This document shows, piece after piece, positions 9,186 to 16,521 of a stretch of DNA of 64,000 nucleotides. The stretch spans positions 24,598 to 88,597 of the forward strand of contig CAJGCP010000004.1 of NCBI GenBank assembly GCA_904501885.1, given 5' to 3'. The notes under the pieces are model-generated. The model was given only the letters and a program-made list of their open reading frames with translations. It had not been told where the DNA came from and searched no databases. Position 1 is the first letter of the stretch. Each line of letters opens with the position of its first letter. Both the position numbers and the translations under genes were made by a program. Source of the DNA: an uncultured Acetatifactor sp. (lineage in GTDB: Bacteria > Bacillota > Clostridia > Lachnospirales > Lachnospiraceae).

Positions 9186-10361
9186 TCAAGTATTCCAAAA
9201 ACCGATTACGCCAATCGTCATATCATCTGTCACCCGGCCCCGGCTACTGCAAATGGCCATGCCCATCAAATGCTCTGCCAGGTGCTTCGGATTAAGCTCC
9301 GAGGCGGCTAAAATGGCATTTTGTAATCCCCGCTCCTCTAACGAACCGCCAAAGGCTTCCAACACTCCATCCGTCACCATAATAATCATGTCCCCGTCCT
9401 GTAACAGAATTTTCTGTGTCTTTAATTCAGGCTGCTCAAAGCTACCCAAGGGCAGACTTTCCGCCGTAAAGACTTCTACTCTGTTTTCCCGCTTCAAAAA
9501 AGTGGGGCCACCGCCCAATTTTGTGATTTCCAAAATACCTTCATATAGGTCTGCCCGGCACACATCCAGTGTAGGATGATTGTTGTCTTCATCCAAGGCA
9601 AAGAGGCATCTGTTTACCATATGTATTGCCGTGGAAATATCATAGCCGGACTCCGCCATTTTTTCCATCAGATCCAACACTCTGGCACTGTCTTTCCCGG
9701 CCGTCTCCCCGGAGCCTGTGCCGTCGGACAACATGGCCAGAATCTTGCCATTTTCAGTCTCCACCACCGAATAATTATCACCGGACGCAGTTTCCCCTTC
9801 CTTCACCGCTCGGGAAAATCCTGTCATCACATGAAAGCAAGCTTCCTCTTCCAACAAAAATCCACGGGGCGTTGCCTCCACCAAATACGGGCTCTGGGCG
9901 GAAGGCAGCAGGCGCTTGTCCAATATCACAGAAATCATATCCACCGCCTCCTCCACCGGGATGGAGTTTCCCTTGGCAGTGTACATGGTCAGGGCAATGC
10001 TGTTGCGCCCATTTTCCTGAGGCAGATAACAGGGGCTTTCTACCACAATCCCTTCTTCAGCCAGATTGGCAATCAGAGACTTTTTCTTCCTTGCCTCCAT
10101 GGGCTGATAAATGAATACTTCACTGGCCGCCTCCGTCATAATCTTGGCCATTTCCCGCATATTACTTCTTATAATTCTGCGGCTTTCTCCCAGCCGGTGC
10201 TCTAACAGGTGCGTCTGCCGGTCTAACGCCTGCGGCAGAATTTCTTTTTCATAACTCCGCGACAGGGCATAAAAACTATCCGCATATCGAAGCAACTTGC
10301 GCCTACACAGTTCCGAGATTTGTAAGGAATATAACTCCATGTCCTTCTTTTGGGTTCTCAT
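9186..10361 (-). CDS. spoIIE: SpoIIE-family PP2C-type phosphatase lacking the membrane domain
   Basis: The protein matches the C-terminal half of SpoIIE, the phosphatase that activates sigma F by dephosphorylating SpoIIAA. Metal-binding and catalytic motifs are visible: SGDNYSV, MLSDGTGSGETAGKDSARV, VTDGV and DDMTI. A helical linker-like region precedes them. Full-length SpoIIE is about 800 residues with ten membrane helices; this one is about 391 residues and has no membrane segment. The start is placed at the ATG at 10361, where GGTGGAGG lies 8 nt upstream; an ATG at 10379 has no good site. Position beside divIC and tilS matches spoIIE of other Firmicutes. Whether it still serves sporulation is unclear. 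Confidence 0.88.
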   Translation of the reverse strand: MRTQKKDMELYSLQISELCRRKLLRYADSFYALSRSYEKEILPQALDRQTHLLEHRLGESRRIIRSNMREMAKIMTEAASEVFIYQPMEARKKKSLIANLAEEGIVVESPCYLPQENGRNSIALTMYTAKGNSIPVEEAVDMISVILDKRLLPSAQSPYLVEATPRGFLLEEEACFHVMTGFSRAVKEGETASGDNYSVVETENGKILAMLSDGTGSGETAGKDSARVLDLMEKMAESGYDISTAIHMVNRCLFALDEDNNHPTLDVCRADLYEGILEITKLGGGPTFLKRENRVEVFTAESLPLGSFEQPELKTQKILLQDGDMIIMVTDGVLEAFGGSLEERGLQNAILAASELNPKHLAEHLMGMAICSSRGRVTDDMTIGVIGFWNT

Positions 10362-10467
10362 CGTATCTACCTCCACCATTTCTACAATTTTGTAAGGAAC
10401 TTCATTATAGAAATATGCTTCGGATTATTTTGTCAAATTCCGTGAGGAAGAGGCTTAAGTTTTACGA

Positions 10468-10497
10468 CAAAAAAAGCGGTAGCTATGGCCGCCGCTA
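10468..10497 (-). terminator. Rho-independent terminator after divIC
   Basis: On the minus strand the divIC stop codon merges into a hairpin, AGCGG...CCGCT extended through one mismatch, followed by seven T residues. It separates the hup-to-divIC transcription unit from the spoIIE-like gene, which must then have its own promoter in the roughly 105 nt that follow. Confidence 0.75.
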
Positions 10498-10803
10498 ATC
10501 TTTTTTCTTGAATTGTATTTCCCCGGGATAAATGAGACCCATCACCTCTCTGGCAATCCGTTCGATATATCCCGGCGTTTTGATTTCCTTTTCAAAATTT
10601 TCTATTTCTACTGTCCGCTCATGTTCTGCCGCAATGCTCTGTTCCAGGGCTTCCATTTCCACGGTCTTCTGGTCAATTTTTTCTCTAAGGTCCGCACTTC
10701 TCACTGCAACCACTGCCATGATAACCACCAGCACAAAGATGACCAGGAACATACTTAATCTATTCTGTTGATTCTTTTGGTATGCCACCCTTCTTCTTGC
10801 CAT
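10495..10803 (-). CDS. divIC: Septum formation protein DivIC/FtsB-like
   Basis: This is a small bitopic division protein of 102 residues with a basic N-terminus (MARRRVAYQKNQQNRL), one membrane helix (FLVIFVLVVIMAVVAV), a coiled coil (LREKIDQKTVEMEALEQSI) and the conserved ending ARE..GLIYPGE typical of the DivIC/FtsB family. In Firmicutes DivIC works with FtsL and DivIB in the divisome. The ATG at 10803 has GAGGGG 6 nt upstream and is preferred to an in-frame GTG at 10842. The start lies within the 3' end of yabQ, so translation is probably coupled. Confidence 0.88.
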   Translation of the reverse strand: MARRRVAYQKNQQNRLSMFLVIFVLVVIMAVVAVRSADLREKIDQKTVEMEALEQSIAAEHERTVEIENFEKEIKTPGYIERIAREVMGLIYPGEIQFKKKD

Positions 10804-11278
10804 GGTTTTCCCCTCTGTGTCCTTGAGTTCTACGTCCGACACCTAAATTCATTCTAAGCATTTTTAGAAAAATCGTCAACCTTTGTTTTATACCTCTTTT
10901 TGTTCTGCGCGCCACCGTCCGCATCCCGCCTGTTGCCGCTTTGATCGGCGGTGTCATGATTTTCAAAATAACATTTCGGATTCTTGTGAGAATTCTCGTT
11001 CCATAACTTACCAGATGTCTGCCCAGAAGTTTTTTATACAGTATCATTCCGGCTAAAACCCCTGCCACGGCAAACCATCGCAGGGTACCATTCCCCTCTT
11101 TATTCAAAAACAAAAAAACAGCGACAAATAGATACGCCCAAAACCCCAAATCCTCCAGTGACACCAGCCAGCCTTTATGTGGAATCACTCTGCGAAATAT
11201 CCGAATCAAATCGTAGAGAAATGTCACATAAACCCCGATATATCCGGCATGAAGAATAAAGACCAATTCATTCTCCAT
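10760..11278 (-). CDS. yabQ: Spore cortex biosynthesis protein YabQ
   Basis: YabQ is a membrane protein needed for cortex formation in Bacillus. This 172-residue product has the family's N-terminal multi-helix region (FILHAGYIGVYVTFLYDLIR, then LGFWAYLFVAVFLFLNKEGNG) and a long basic C-terminus rich in Lys and Arg. It lies 4 nt after yabP and overlaps divIC by 44 nt. Presence of yabP and yabQ argues that the lineage is, or recently was, spore-forming. Confidence 0.88.
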   Translation of the reverse strand: MENELVFILHAGYIGVYVTFLYDLIRIFRRVIPHKGWLVSLEDLGFWAYLFVAVFLFLNKEGNGTLRWFAVAGVLAGMILYKKLLGRHLVSYGTRILTRIRNVILKIMTPPIKAATGGMRTVARRTKRGIKQRLTIFLKMLRMNLGVGRRTQGHRGENHGKKKGGIPKESTE

Positions 11279-11282
11279 AGGA

Positions 11283-11570
11283 TTACCTAAACAGGCGGCT
11301 CATCAGGGATTCTGACTTCTGCCCTCCCGTTCCCGTATCGGAATATACAAAGCTATCCAGTTTTCCATCCACATCGATTTCTCCCTTGTCCAAGGTCAAT
11401 CGGTTCACATGTAAATCTTTGCCCTTGATACACAGCATTCCCATGCTGGTTTGAAGTAACACTTCATGCTCATCAAAGGACAACACGTCATTCACACCAC
11501 TGATTGTACAAGTAGCCCTATTGTTTGCTGTTATTTTATGTACACGCGTCCCTGTATTTAAATTCTCCAT
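11283..11570 (-). CDS. yabP: Sporulation protein YabP
   Basis: This 95-residue protein resembles YabP/YqfC: beta-rich with the segments ISGVNDVLSFDEHEVLLQTSMGMLCIKGKDLHVNRL and LDKGEIDVDGKL. The family acts with YabQ in the forespore envelope. The ATG at 11570 has GGAGG 5 nt upstream and is chosen over the in-frame GTG at 11585. It is 4 nt ahead of yabQ in one operon. Confidence 0.9.
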   Translation of the reverse strand: MENLNTGTRVHKITANNRATCTISGVNDVLSFDEHEVLLQTSMGMLCIKGKDLHVNRLTLDKGEIDVDGKLDSFVYSDTGTGGQKSESLMSRLFR

Positions 11571-11646
11571 CCGTCCCTCCGGCACATATTATGCTATATA
11601 TCATATGCCCGGAGATGTCTCTTTAGACCTTTTTTGGGAGAACCGG

Positions 11647-11886
11647 CTAAATATAGCGGAATAACTCTTTTGCTTCGTCCTTTTTCACTGTTTCCTGTAC
11701 ATCCAGGACCTCTACCTTGACTTCCTTGTTTCCAAACCCAATGGTGATGACATCGCCCACCTTCACATCCGTTGATGCTTTGGCAACTTTTTCATTGATC
11801 ATTACCCTGCCCGCATCGCAGGCTTCATTTGCCACAGTTCTGCGCTTGATCAGTCGGGAAACTTTTAAATATTTGTCTAATCTCAT
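11647..11886 (-). CDS. rqcP: S4-domain RNA-binding protein RqcP (YabO/HslR family)
   Basis: The 79-residue product is almost entirely an S4 RNA-binding domain: MRLDKYLKVSRLIKRRTVANEACDAGRV is the canonical start of the family. In B. subtilis the orthologue RqcP binds stalled 50S subunits and supports alanine tailing in ribosome quality control. It lies between hup and yabP, the usual order. It is separated from hup by a strong terminator, so a promoter between the two is expected. Confidence 0.92.
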   Translation of the reverse strand: MRLDKYLKVSRLIKRRTVANEACDAGRVMINEKVAKASTDVKVGDVITIGFGNKEVKVEVLDVQETVKKDEAKELFRYI

Positions 11887-11926
11887 ATGCTACTTCCTCA
11901 TTCAAACTTTCTTTTATGACTCAAAA

Positions 11927-11968
11927 CAAAAACCTCGGTAAATGTCGTCTAGGCATTCACCGAGGTTG
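11927..11968 (-). terminator. Rho-independent terminator after hup
   Basis: AACCTCGGT(G/A)AATG pairs with CATTTACCGAGGTT in a stem of about 14 bp, and on the minus strand it is followed by TTTTTGTTTT. It lies just after the hup stop and would end the HU transcript. Confidence 0.85.
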
Positions 11969-11989
11969 ATTACAAAGTTGTCTGATCGA

Positions 11990-12265
11990 TTATGCGTTCA
12001 ACATATCCTTCAGAGCCTTGCCAGCTTTGAACTTAGGAGCCTTAGAAGCTGCGATCTTCATAGAAGCACCGGTCAAAGGATTTCTACCTTCTCTTGCTGC
12101 TCTTTCAGATACTTCAAAAGTACCAAAACCAACCAACTGAACCTTCTCGCCTTTTTTCATTTCTGCTGCAACAACATCTGTGAAAGCCTTCAGAGCCTTC
12201 TCAGCGTCCTTCTTAGAAATTTCAGCCTGCTCAGCTATAGCTGCAATCAATTCTGTCTTGTTCAT
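11990..12265 (-). CDS. hup: HU-family DNA-binding protein
   Basis: HU is a small abundant nucleoid protein that bends DNA. The 91-residue sequence MNKTELIAAIAEQAEISKKDAEKAL... with VQLVGFGTFEVSERAAREGRNPLTG and the C-terminal SKAPKFKAGKALKDMLN is a textbook HU monomer. AGGAGG sits 9 nt before the ATG. A terminator follows, so it can be transcribed as a single gene. Confidence 0.97.
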   Translation of the reverse strand: MNKTELIAAIAEQAEISKKDAEKALKAFTDVVAAEMKKGEKVQLVGFGTFEVSERAAREGRNPLTGASMKIAASKAPKFKAGKALKDMLNA

Positions 12266-12403
12266 ATTAGAGTCCTCCTATATGATTTTCGATTTGTAAC
12301 CCTGCGCCCATTAGAACGCTTAATAATATTTATAACCATTTTTGCCCATTTTGTCAAGGTTTTTCCACGAAATCCAGACTTTTTGTTGCTTTTTTGCCTA
12401 CAT

Positions 12404-13378
12404 TTATTCGATTTTACGCAAAATATTTTGCAAAAACAGTTGTTTCTCTTTTTCCTGTGAAACAATCCGATCTAATTTTTCCTGGTTTTTTCCCGGAATC
12501 CATGCCTTACCGCTGTTATAATAAAAGTTGGCAATCTTCCAGAATTTCTCCGGATAAGATAATCTATACAGCAAATCGATTCGACTGAGGGCACTTAAAG
12601 GCCGTTCCTGCTCATAAGCATCGATGATGCTTTTGCCCAAGTCCTCCGACCAATTGGTTTTCTCCAATAACTTTCTCAACAACAAATATAAATCTCTTAT
12701 GGGATCATCCCGAGTGCATTTTTCAAAATTTGAAACAAACCACTGACTGCCCGTTTTTATGATATTATGATACTGATAATCCCCATGGCAGAAAGTATGT
12801 ACCTGCTCCCTGTCACACAGATGGCTATATTTTTTCCATTCTTCGGTCACTGCTTCCGCCTGTTCCAAAAAGAAATCCAACTTATTCTGAAGGTCGAATT
12901 CAAACTCGGTTTTCTGCCCCTTTTTATGGAGAAATTTCTTAACCTTGCGCAGCTCCTTGTTGTGCTTCTCATATTCATTTTCCGGAGAATAAACAGGGGG
13001 AAGGTCATCGTCACATAGTTCCATGCGAAGATGCATCTTTGCCAAAAGACGTGCCGCTGTCAGACACTCGTCTTTGTCAAAAACATTGCATTCCCTGCCC
13101 TCCCGCCAGGTTTTTAGGATATACTGTGTCCGATCGGCCCCTTTGACACACAGAGCCCCTTCCTTCGTCGGGAGAATTTGCTCTACCTCCGGCGATGTAT
13201 GTACCGACATCTGATCCAATAATTTTTTCTGTATCTGCAATTTATCTTCACTTCCCAAATATTCCTTAAATATCAGGGTTCCTGTCTTGGTATCACACAG
13301 AATTGCCCCTCTTCCCTTTCTGGTCTGCAAAACTTCTATGTCATATTGCTCTAACAACACCACAGCCTGGTCGTTCAC
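12404..13378 (-). CDS. CotS-like spore coat kinase-fold protein
   Basis: The 324-residue protein has the aminoglycoside-phosphotransferase/protein-kinase-like fold of the CotS/YutH/YsxE coat-protein family. The catalytic-loop motif CHGDYQYHNI and the following metal-binding region FEKCTRDDPIRDLYLLLRKLL are visible; the usual Asp of 'IDFD' is replaced (VSNFEK), so catalytic activity is uncertain. The start is GTG at 13378 with GGGAGG 8 nt upstream. It has a terminator-bounded position between cca and hup. A role in the spore coat is inferred from the family. Confidence 0.8.
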   Translation of the reverse strand: MNDQAVVLLEQYDIEVLQTRKGRGAILCDTKTGTLIFKEYLGSEDKLQIQKKLLDQMSVHTSPEVEQILPTKEGALCVKGADRTQYILKTWREGRECNVFDKDECLTAARLLAKMHLRMELCDDDLPPVYSPENEYEKHNKELRKVKKFLHKKGQKTEFEFDLQNKLDFFLEQAEAVTEEWKKYSHLCDREQVHTFCHGDYQYHNIIKTGSQWFVSNFEKCTRDDPIRDLYLLLRKLLEKTNWSEDLGKSIIDAYEQERPLSALSRIDLLYRLSYPEKFWKIANFYYNSGKAWIPGKNQEKLDRIVSQEKEKQLFLQNILRKIE

Positions 13379-13394
13379 CCTGTATTCCTCCCCA

Positions 13395-13434
13395 TAAAAA
13401 TATAGTCACGAACCCTTTTAGTTCATGACTATAC
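13395..13434 (-). terminator. Rho-independent terminator after cca
   Basis: On the minus strand ATAGTCATGAAC pairs with GTTCGTGACTAT (one mismatch) and is followed by ATTTTT. A second, weaker GGAGAA/TTCTCC hairpin lies just upstream at about 13439-13464. The ribosome-binding site of the CotS-like gene follows closely. Confidence 0.7.
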
Positions 13435-13466
13435 TATGAGGAGAATGAAAAAAGTATGTTCTCCTT

Positions 13467-14813
13467 TTATTTATATTTTTCTACTTCTGCCAAAAGTTTT
13501 TCCTTCGTATTAAGACCGGGGTCCTCTAAAACCATCTCCAAAAGTCCGTTTAGAATTCTTCCCATCTCTTTTCCGGGTAAAATTCCGGCCTGAATTAAAT
13601 CTGCGCCGGTGACCGCCAGTTGTTTCAGGGAAACACATTCCTTCTTGGCGATGATTTCTGCGTATACTTCTTCCCACAGGGCCAAAAGATGCAATTTTTC
13701 TTCCCGATAGGTTTCGCTCTGGGCCAATATATCTGCTTTTCTTACTTCAAACAATAGCGGGAAAATGTCTTCTCCAATTTTATTCACTGCTCTGCGCACA
13801 ATTTTGGCATCCGGTGTCACTCCTTTGCCATAATCGTGGTATTTCACCAGCTTGCATACCTTGTATATGGTATCATTATCAAACTTTAACCGGCGTAGCA
13901 CTTCTTTGGCTATGCCTTCGCTGTAATCCTCATGCTGATGGAAATGGTCTATTCCTGCTTCGTCCGTGGTCTTTGCCCGGGGTTTTCCCAAATCATGCAT
14001 CAACATTGTCAACCGATACACCTTATCCGGTGCAATATGACACATGCCCTGCAAAGTATGCTCTCCCACCGAATAACAGTGATGCGCATTGTTTTGCTCT
14101 ATCCCCATACAAGCATCGAATTCCGGAAAAAACACCTTTGTAACACCACATTCATACGCAATTTTCAAATACTCCGGATGAGGAGAAGTAATCAGCTTCA
14201 CCAGTTCCACCTGGATTCGCTCTGCACTGATTTTGCTTAAAGTGGGCGCCAATTCTTTGATGGCTTCCAAGGTGTCCGCCTCTATTTCATATCCCAACTG
14301 GGCAGAAAAACGAATGGCCCGAAGAATCCGCAGGGCGTCCTCCTGAAACCGGTCCTTGGCTACGCCTACACATCTCACGATTTTCTTCTCAATATCCTGC
14401 ATACCGCCAAAAATATCTACCAATCCATCTGTATCATTGTATGCCATGGCATTGATTGTCAAATCCCGCCGTTTCAAATCTTCTTCCAAATGAGAGGTGA
14501 ATACCACCTCCTTGGGATGTCTGCTGTCTTCATATTCACCATCAATACGGTAGGTAGTAACTTCAAATCCTTCCTTGTCCACCAACACTGTTACCGTACC
14601 ATGTTGTAACCCGGTATCCACTGTACGCGAAAACAACGCCTTCACCTGTTCCGGACTGGCACTGGTGGTAATGTCCCAGTCGTCGGGGATTCTTCCCAGA
14701 ATGGAATCCCGCACACATCCGCCTACTACATAGGCTTCATACCCTGCCTGCATCAGGGTATCTATAATGAACTTCGCCTTTTGGGGCACATTTATCTTCG
14801 TTTTGTTTGCCAT
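13467..14813 (-). CDS. cca: CCA tRNA nucleotidyltransferase with HD domain
   Basis: This enzyme adds or repairs the 3' CCA of tRNAs. The nucleotidyltransferase head shows VVGGCVRDSILGR and the metal-binding DDWDITT, followed by the RRDLTINAMAYN segment and the RNA-binding neck. A C-terminal HD domain (MLMHDLGKPRAK, HFHQHEDYSEGI, KLVKYHDYG) is present, as in many Firmicutes enzymes of about 450 residues; this one has 448. Because the one tRNA in the window does not encode its CCA end, such an enzyme is needed. Confidence 0.95.
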   Translation of the reverse strand: MANKTKINVPQKAKFIIDTLMQAGYEAYVVGGCVRDSILGRIPDDWDITTSASPEQVKALFSRTVDTGLQHGTVTVLVDKEGFEVTTYRIDGEYEDSRHPKEVVFTSHLEEDLKRRDLTINAMAYNDTDGLVDIFGGMQDIEKKIVRCVGVAKDRFQEDALRILRAIRFSAQLGYEIEADTLEAIKELAPTLSKISAERIQVELVKLITSPHPEYLKIAYECGVTKVFFPEFDACMGIEQNNAHHCYSVGEHTLQGMCHIAPDKVYRLTMLMHDLGKPRAKTTDEAGIDHFHQHEDYSEGIAKEVLRRLKFDNDTIYKVCKLVKYHDYGKGVTPDAKIVRRAVNKIGEDIFPLLFEVRKADILAQSETYREEKLHLLALWEEVYAEIIAKKECVSLKQLAVTGADLIQAGILPGKEMGRILNGLLEMVLEDPGLNTKEKLLAEVEKYK

Positions 14814-14871
14814 AGGACTCCTTTCTGTAAAATCGTAGTAAGAATCTCCTCCTGCTACTTACTGCAAATTA

Positions 14872-14904
14872 GAAATGGCGGTGGGAAATCCACCGCCACC
14901 ATTT
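14872..14904 (-). terminator. Hairpin/terminator after the foldase-like gene
   Basis: GTGGCGGTGG and CCACCGCCAT form a 10-bp GC-rich stem just after the stop codon on the minus strand, followed by a mixed T-rich stretch (TTTCTAATTT). It is a plausible terminator, though the T-run is interrupted. Confidence 0.55.
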
Positions 14905-16431
14905 TTAATTTGCTTCCTCGGATACCACTTCTTCAGATGCTACCTCTTCGGATGCTGCTTCAGCACTTGCTGCCGCAGCCGCTTCCTCTTTTGCAATCAG
15001 TTCAGGGTATTTGAGCTTGTTCTTAGGATCGTTAACAACAATCTTATCCATCAGAGCATTCATGTATTCATCCATACGCTCTGTTGCAATGGTGTTTTCG
15101 ATGCTCAGAATCCACTCTTCCTTGTTGGGTTCGATAAAGTAAGCCACATACTGGTAACTGTCACCCTCAGGAACAATCATAGTCGCATCCCCTGCAACAC
15201 GTTCTGCATTGAATACCCAATCTTTCACTTCCTCGGGAACACTGGTGGAAACCAAGCCTTCAAAATATCCGTCCTTATTGGAAACGATGGCGGGATCATT
15301 ATACTTGTTGCAAAGTTCGATGAAACTCTCTTCTGTTGCTGCTCCTGCAAGCCACTCATCATAAATTGCCTGTCCGTCGCCATTTGCGGTGATAATCAAA
15401 CGGACATTAGCAGAAGGTGTCTTGTCCAAATAGCGGCTTTCAAAAGACAGCGCATAATAACGATTATTTGCGGTATCTTCAATCACAGTGGTGTCACCGG
15501 CTTCTCTTGCTCCATCAAACAACCACTCTCTCAGCGCTTCTACGGTCTGTGCCTGGGTTTTGTTTGTGACCAACTCGCCCTGTTCTTTTACTGTTTCCAC
15601 TGCCGCTTCTGCGTCAGCCTTTGCCACTTCCATTGCTGCTGCCACTTCTTCCTCTGTGGGCTGAACCACTTCCTCGCTATCGGGTGCTGCGGTAGGCAAT
15701 ACAGCATCTGCAGTATATACATAGTAATCTACAGAATCATAAGTATCCTTATTCTCTTCATAATATGCCACTACTTCGTCTTCGGTAGGTTTCTTGGTTT
15801 CGCCCAAAGCCTTGTAGTATTCATTGACATACATCTCTTCGGTAATATATGCCTTTACACGCTCTTCGGTAGCATAGGGACCATACATACTCTGAATGAA
15901 TGCCTTTTTGTTCATCCCTGCATCTTTTGCTGAAGCTTCTACACTTGCCAGATAATCTGCATAATCCTCTGTGGTATCATACTCAAACCCTGCTGCCTTA
16001 GCATCCGCCACCATCGCTTTGGTGCGTTTCAGGCTGTCCACTGCAACTTCATCAAAATAATCCTTGAAGGTTCTCTCTTCTGTATAGAGCTGGGATTCGA
16101 TGGTGCTCACATCCATGCCCATATACATAAAGGTATACCCGTAGGTATTCATGAAATTAGACTTTGCAGCATAATAATGATAATCGTACTCTACCTTTGT
16201 GATAGGCTGATCATCTAAGGAAATATATGCTCCGTTAATTGCAATGTAATTACGAATGGGGAAGGAAATAACCAAAAGCGCCAAAGCAACCACGATTAAA
16301 ATACCGGTAATGGTATCTTTACGCTTCTCTTTCAGTTTTCTCTCCTTTTCTTCTTTTCTTCTCTGCATTTTCAGGTCGTATTTTGTCATAACCTTTTCCT
16401 GCACAGGTGTATTTGTTTCTTTATTAGACAT
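14905..16431 (-). CDS. Membrane-anchored SurA/PrsA-like foldase (parvulin-type), degenerate
   Basis: This 508-residue protein has a charged cytoplasmic N-terminus (residues 1-40, many Lys/Arg/Glu), one membrane helix (ITGILIVVALALLVISFPI) and a large extracytoplasmic region. It carries a SurA-N-like alpha-helical part (ITKVEYDYHYYAAKSNF...) and a section resembling a parvulin peptidyl-prolyl isomerase (TPSANVRLIITANG...EESFIELCNKYNDPAIVSNKDGYFEG). The tail is a low-complexity run of Ala, Ser and Glu (about the last 35 residues). The family helps exported proteins fold. Typical parvulin catalytic residues are not clearly present, so isomerase activity is uncertain. Confidence 0.7.
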   Translation of the reverse strand: MSNKETNTPVQEKVMTKYDLKMQRRKEEKERKLKEKRKDTITGILIVVALALLVISFPIRNYIAINGAYISLDDQPITKVEYDYHYYAAKSNFMNTYGYTFMYMGMDVSTIESQLYTEERTFKDYFDEVAVDSLKRTKAMVADAKAAGFEYDTTEDYADYLASVEASAKDAGMNKKAFIQSMYGPYATEERVKAYITEEMYVNEYYKALGETKKPTEDEVVAYYEENKDTYDSVDYYVYTADAVLPTAAPDSEEVVQPTEEEVAAAMEVAKADAEAAVETVKEQGELVTNKTQAQTVEALREWLFDGAREAGDTTVIEDTANNRYYALSFESRYLDKTPSANVRLIITANGDGQAIYDEWLAGAATEESFIELCNKYNDPAIVSNKDGYFEGLVSTSVPEEVKDWVFNAERVAGDATMIVPEGDSYQYVAYFIEPNKEEWILSIENTIATERMDEYMNALMDKIVVNDPKNKLKYPELIAKEEAAAAASAEAASEEVASEEVVSEEAN

Positions 16432-16487
16432 AACTGCTGTCTCCTTCCTAATGTTTACCGACTTATTTTACAGCATTTTTGTAAAAA

Positions 16488-16515
16488 AGTGAAGAGATTT
16501 CATATTTTTTTCACA
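16488..16515 (-). terminator. Weak terminator after leuA-araC
   Basis: GTGAA and TTCAC form a short stem followed by TTTTTT on the minus strand, seven nt beyond the stop codon. The long loop makes it a weak prediction. Confidence 0.4.
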
Positions 16516-16521
16516 ATCGGT

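Noticed and set aside
12455..12475. parS-like half-site near the CotS-like gene
   Set aside because: TGTGAAACA alone is only half of the parS dyad, and such half-sites are expected by chance in 64 kb of AT-rich DNA.
14875..15933. 352-residue plus-strand open frame opposite the foldase-like gene
   Set aside because: It is Cys/Phe/His-rich and lies wholly inside a well-supported gene on the other strand.
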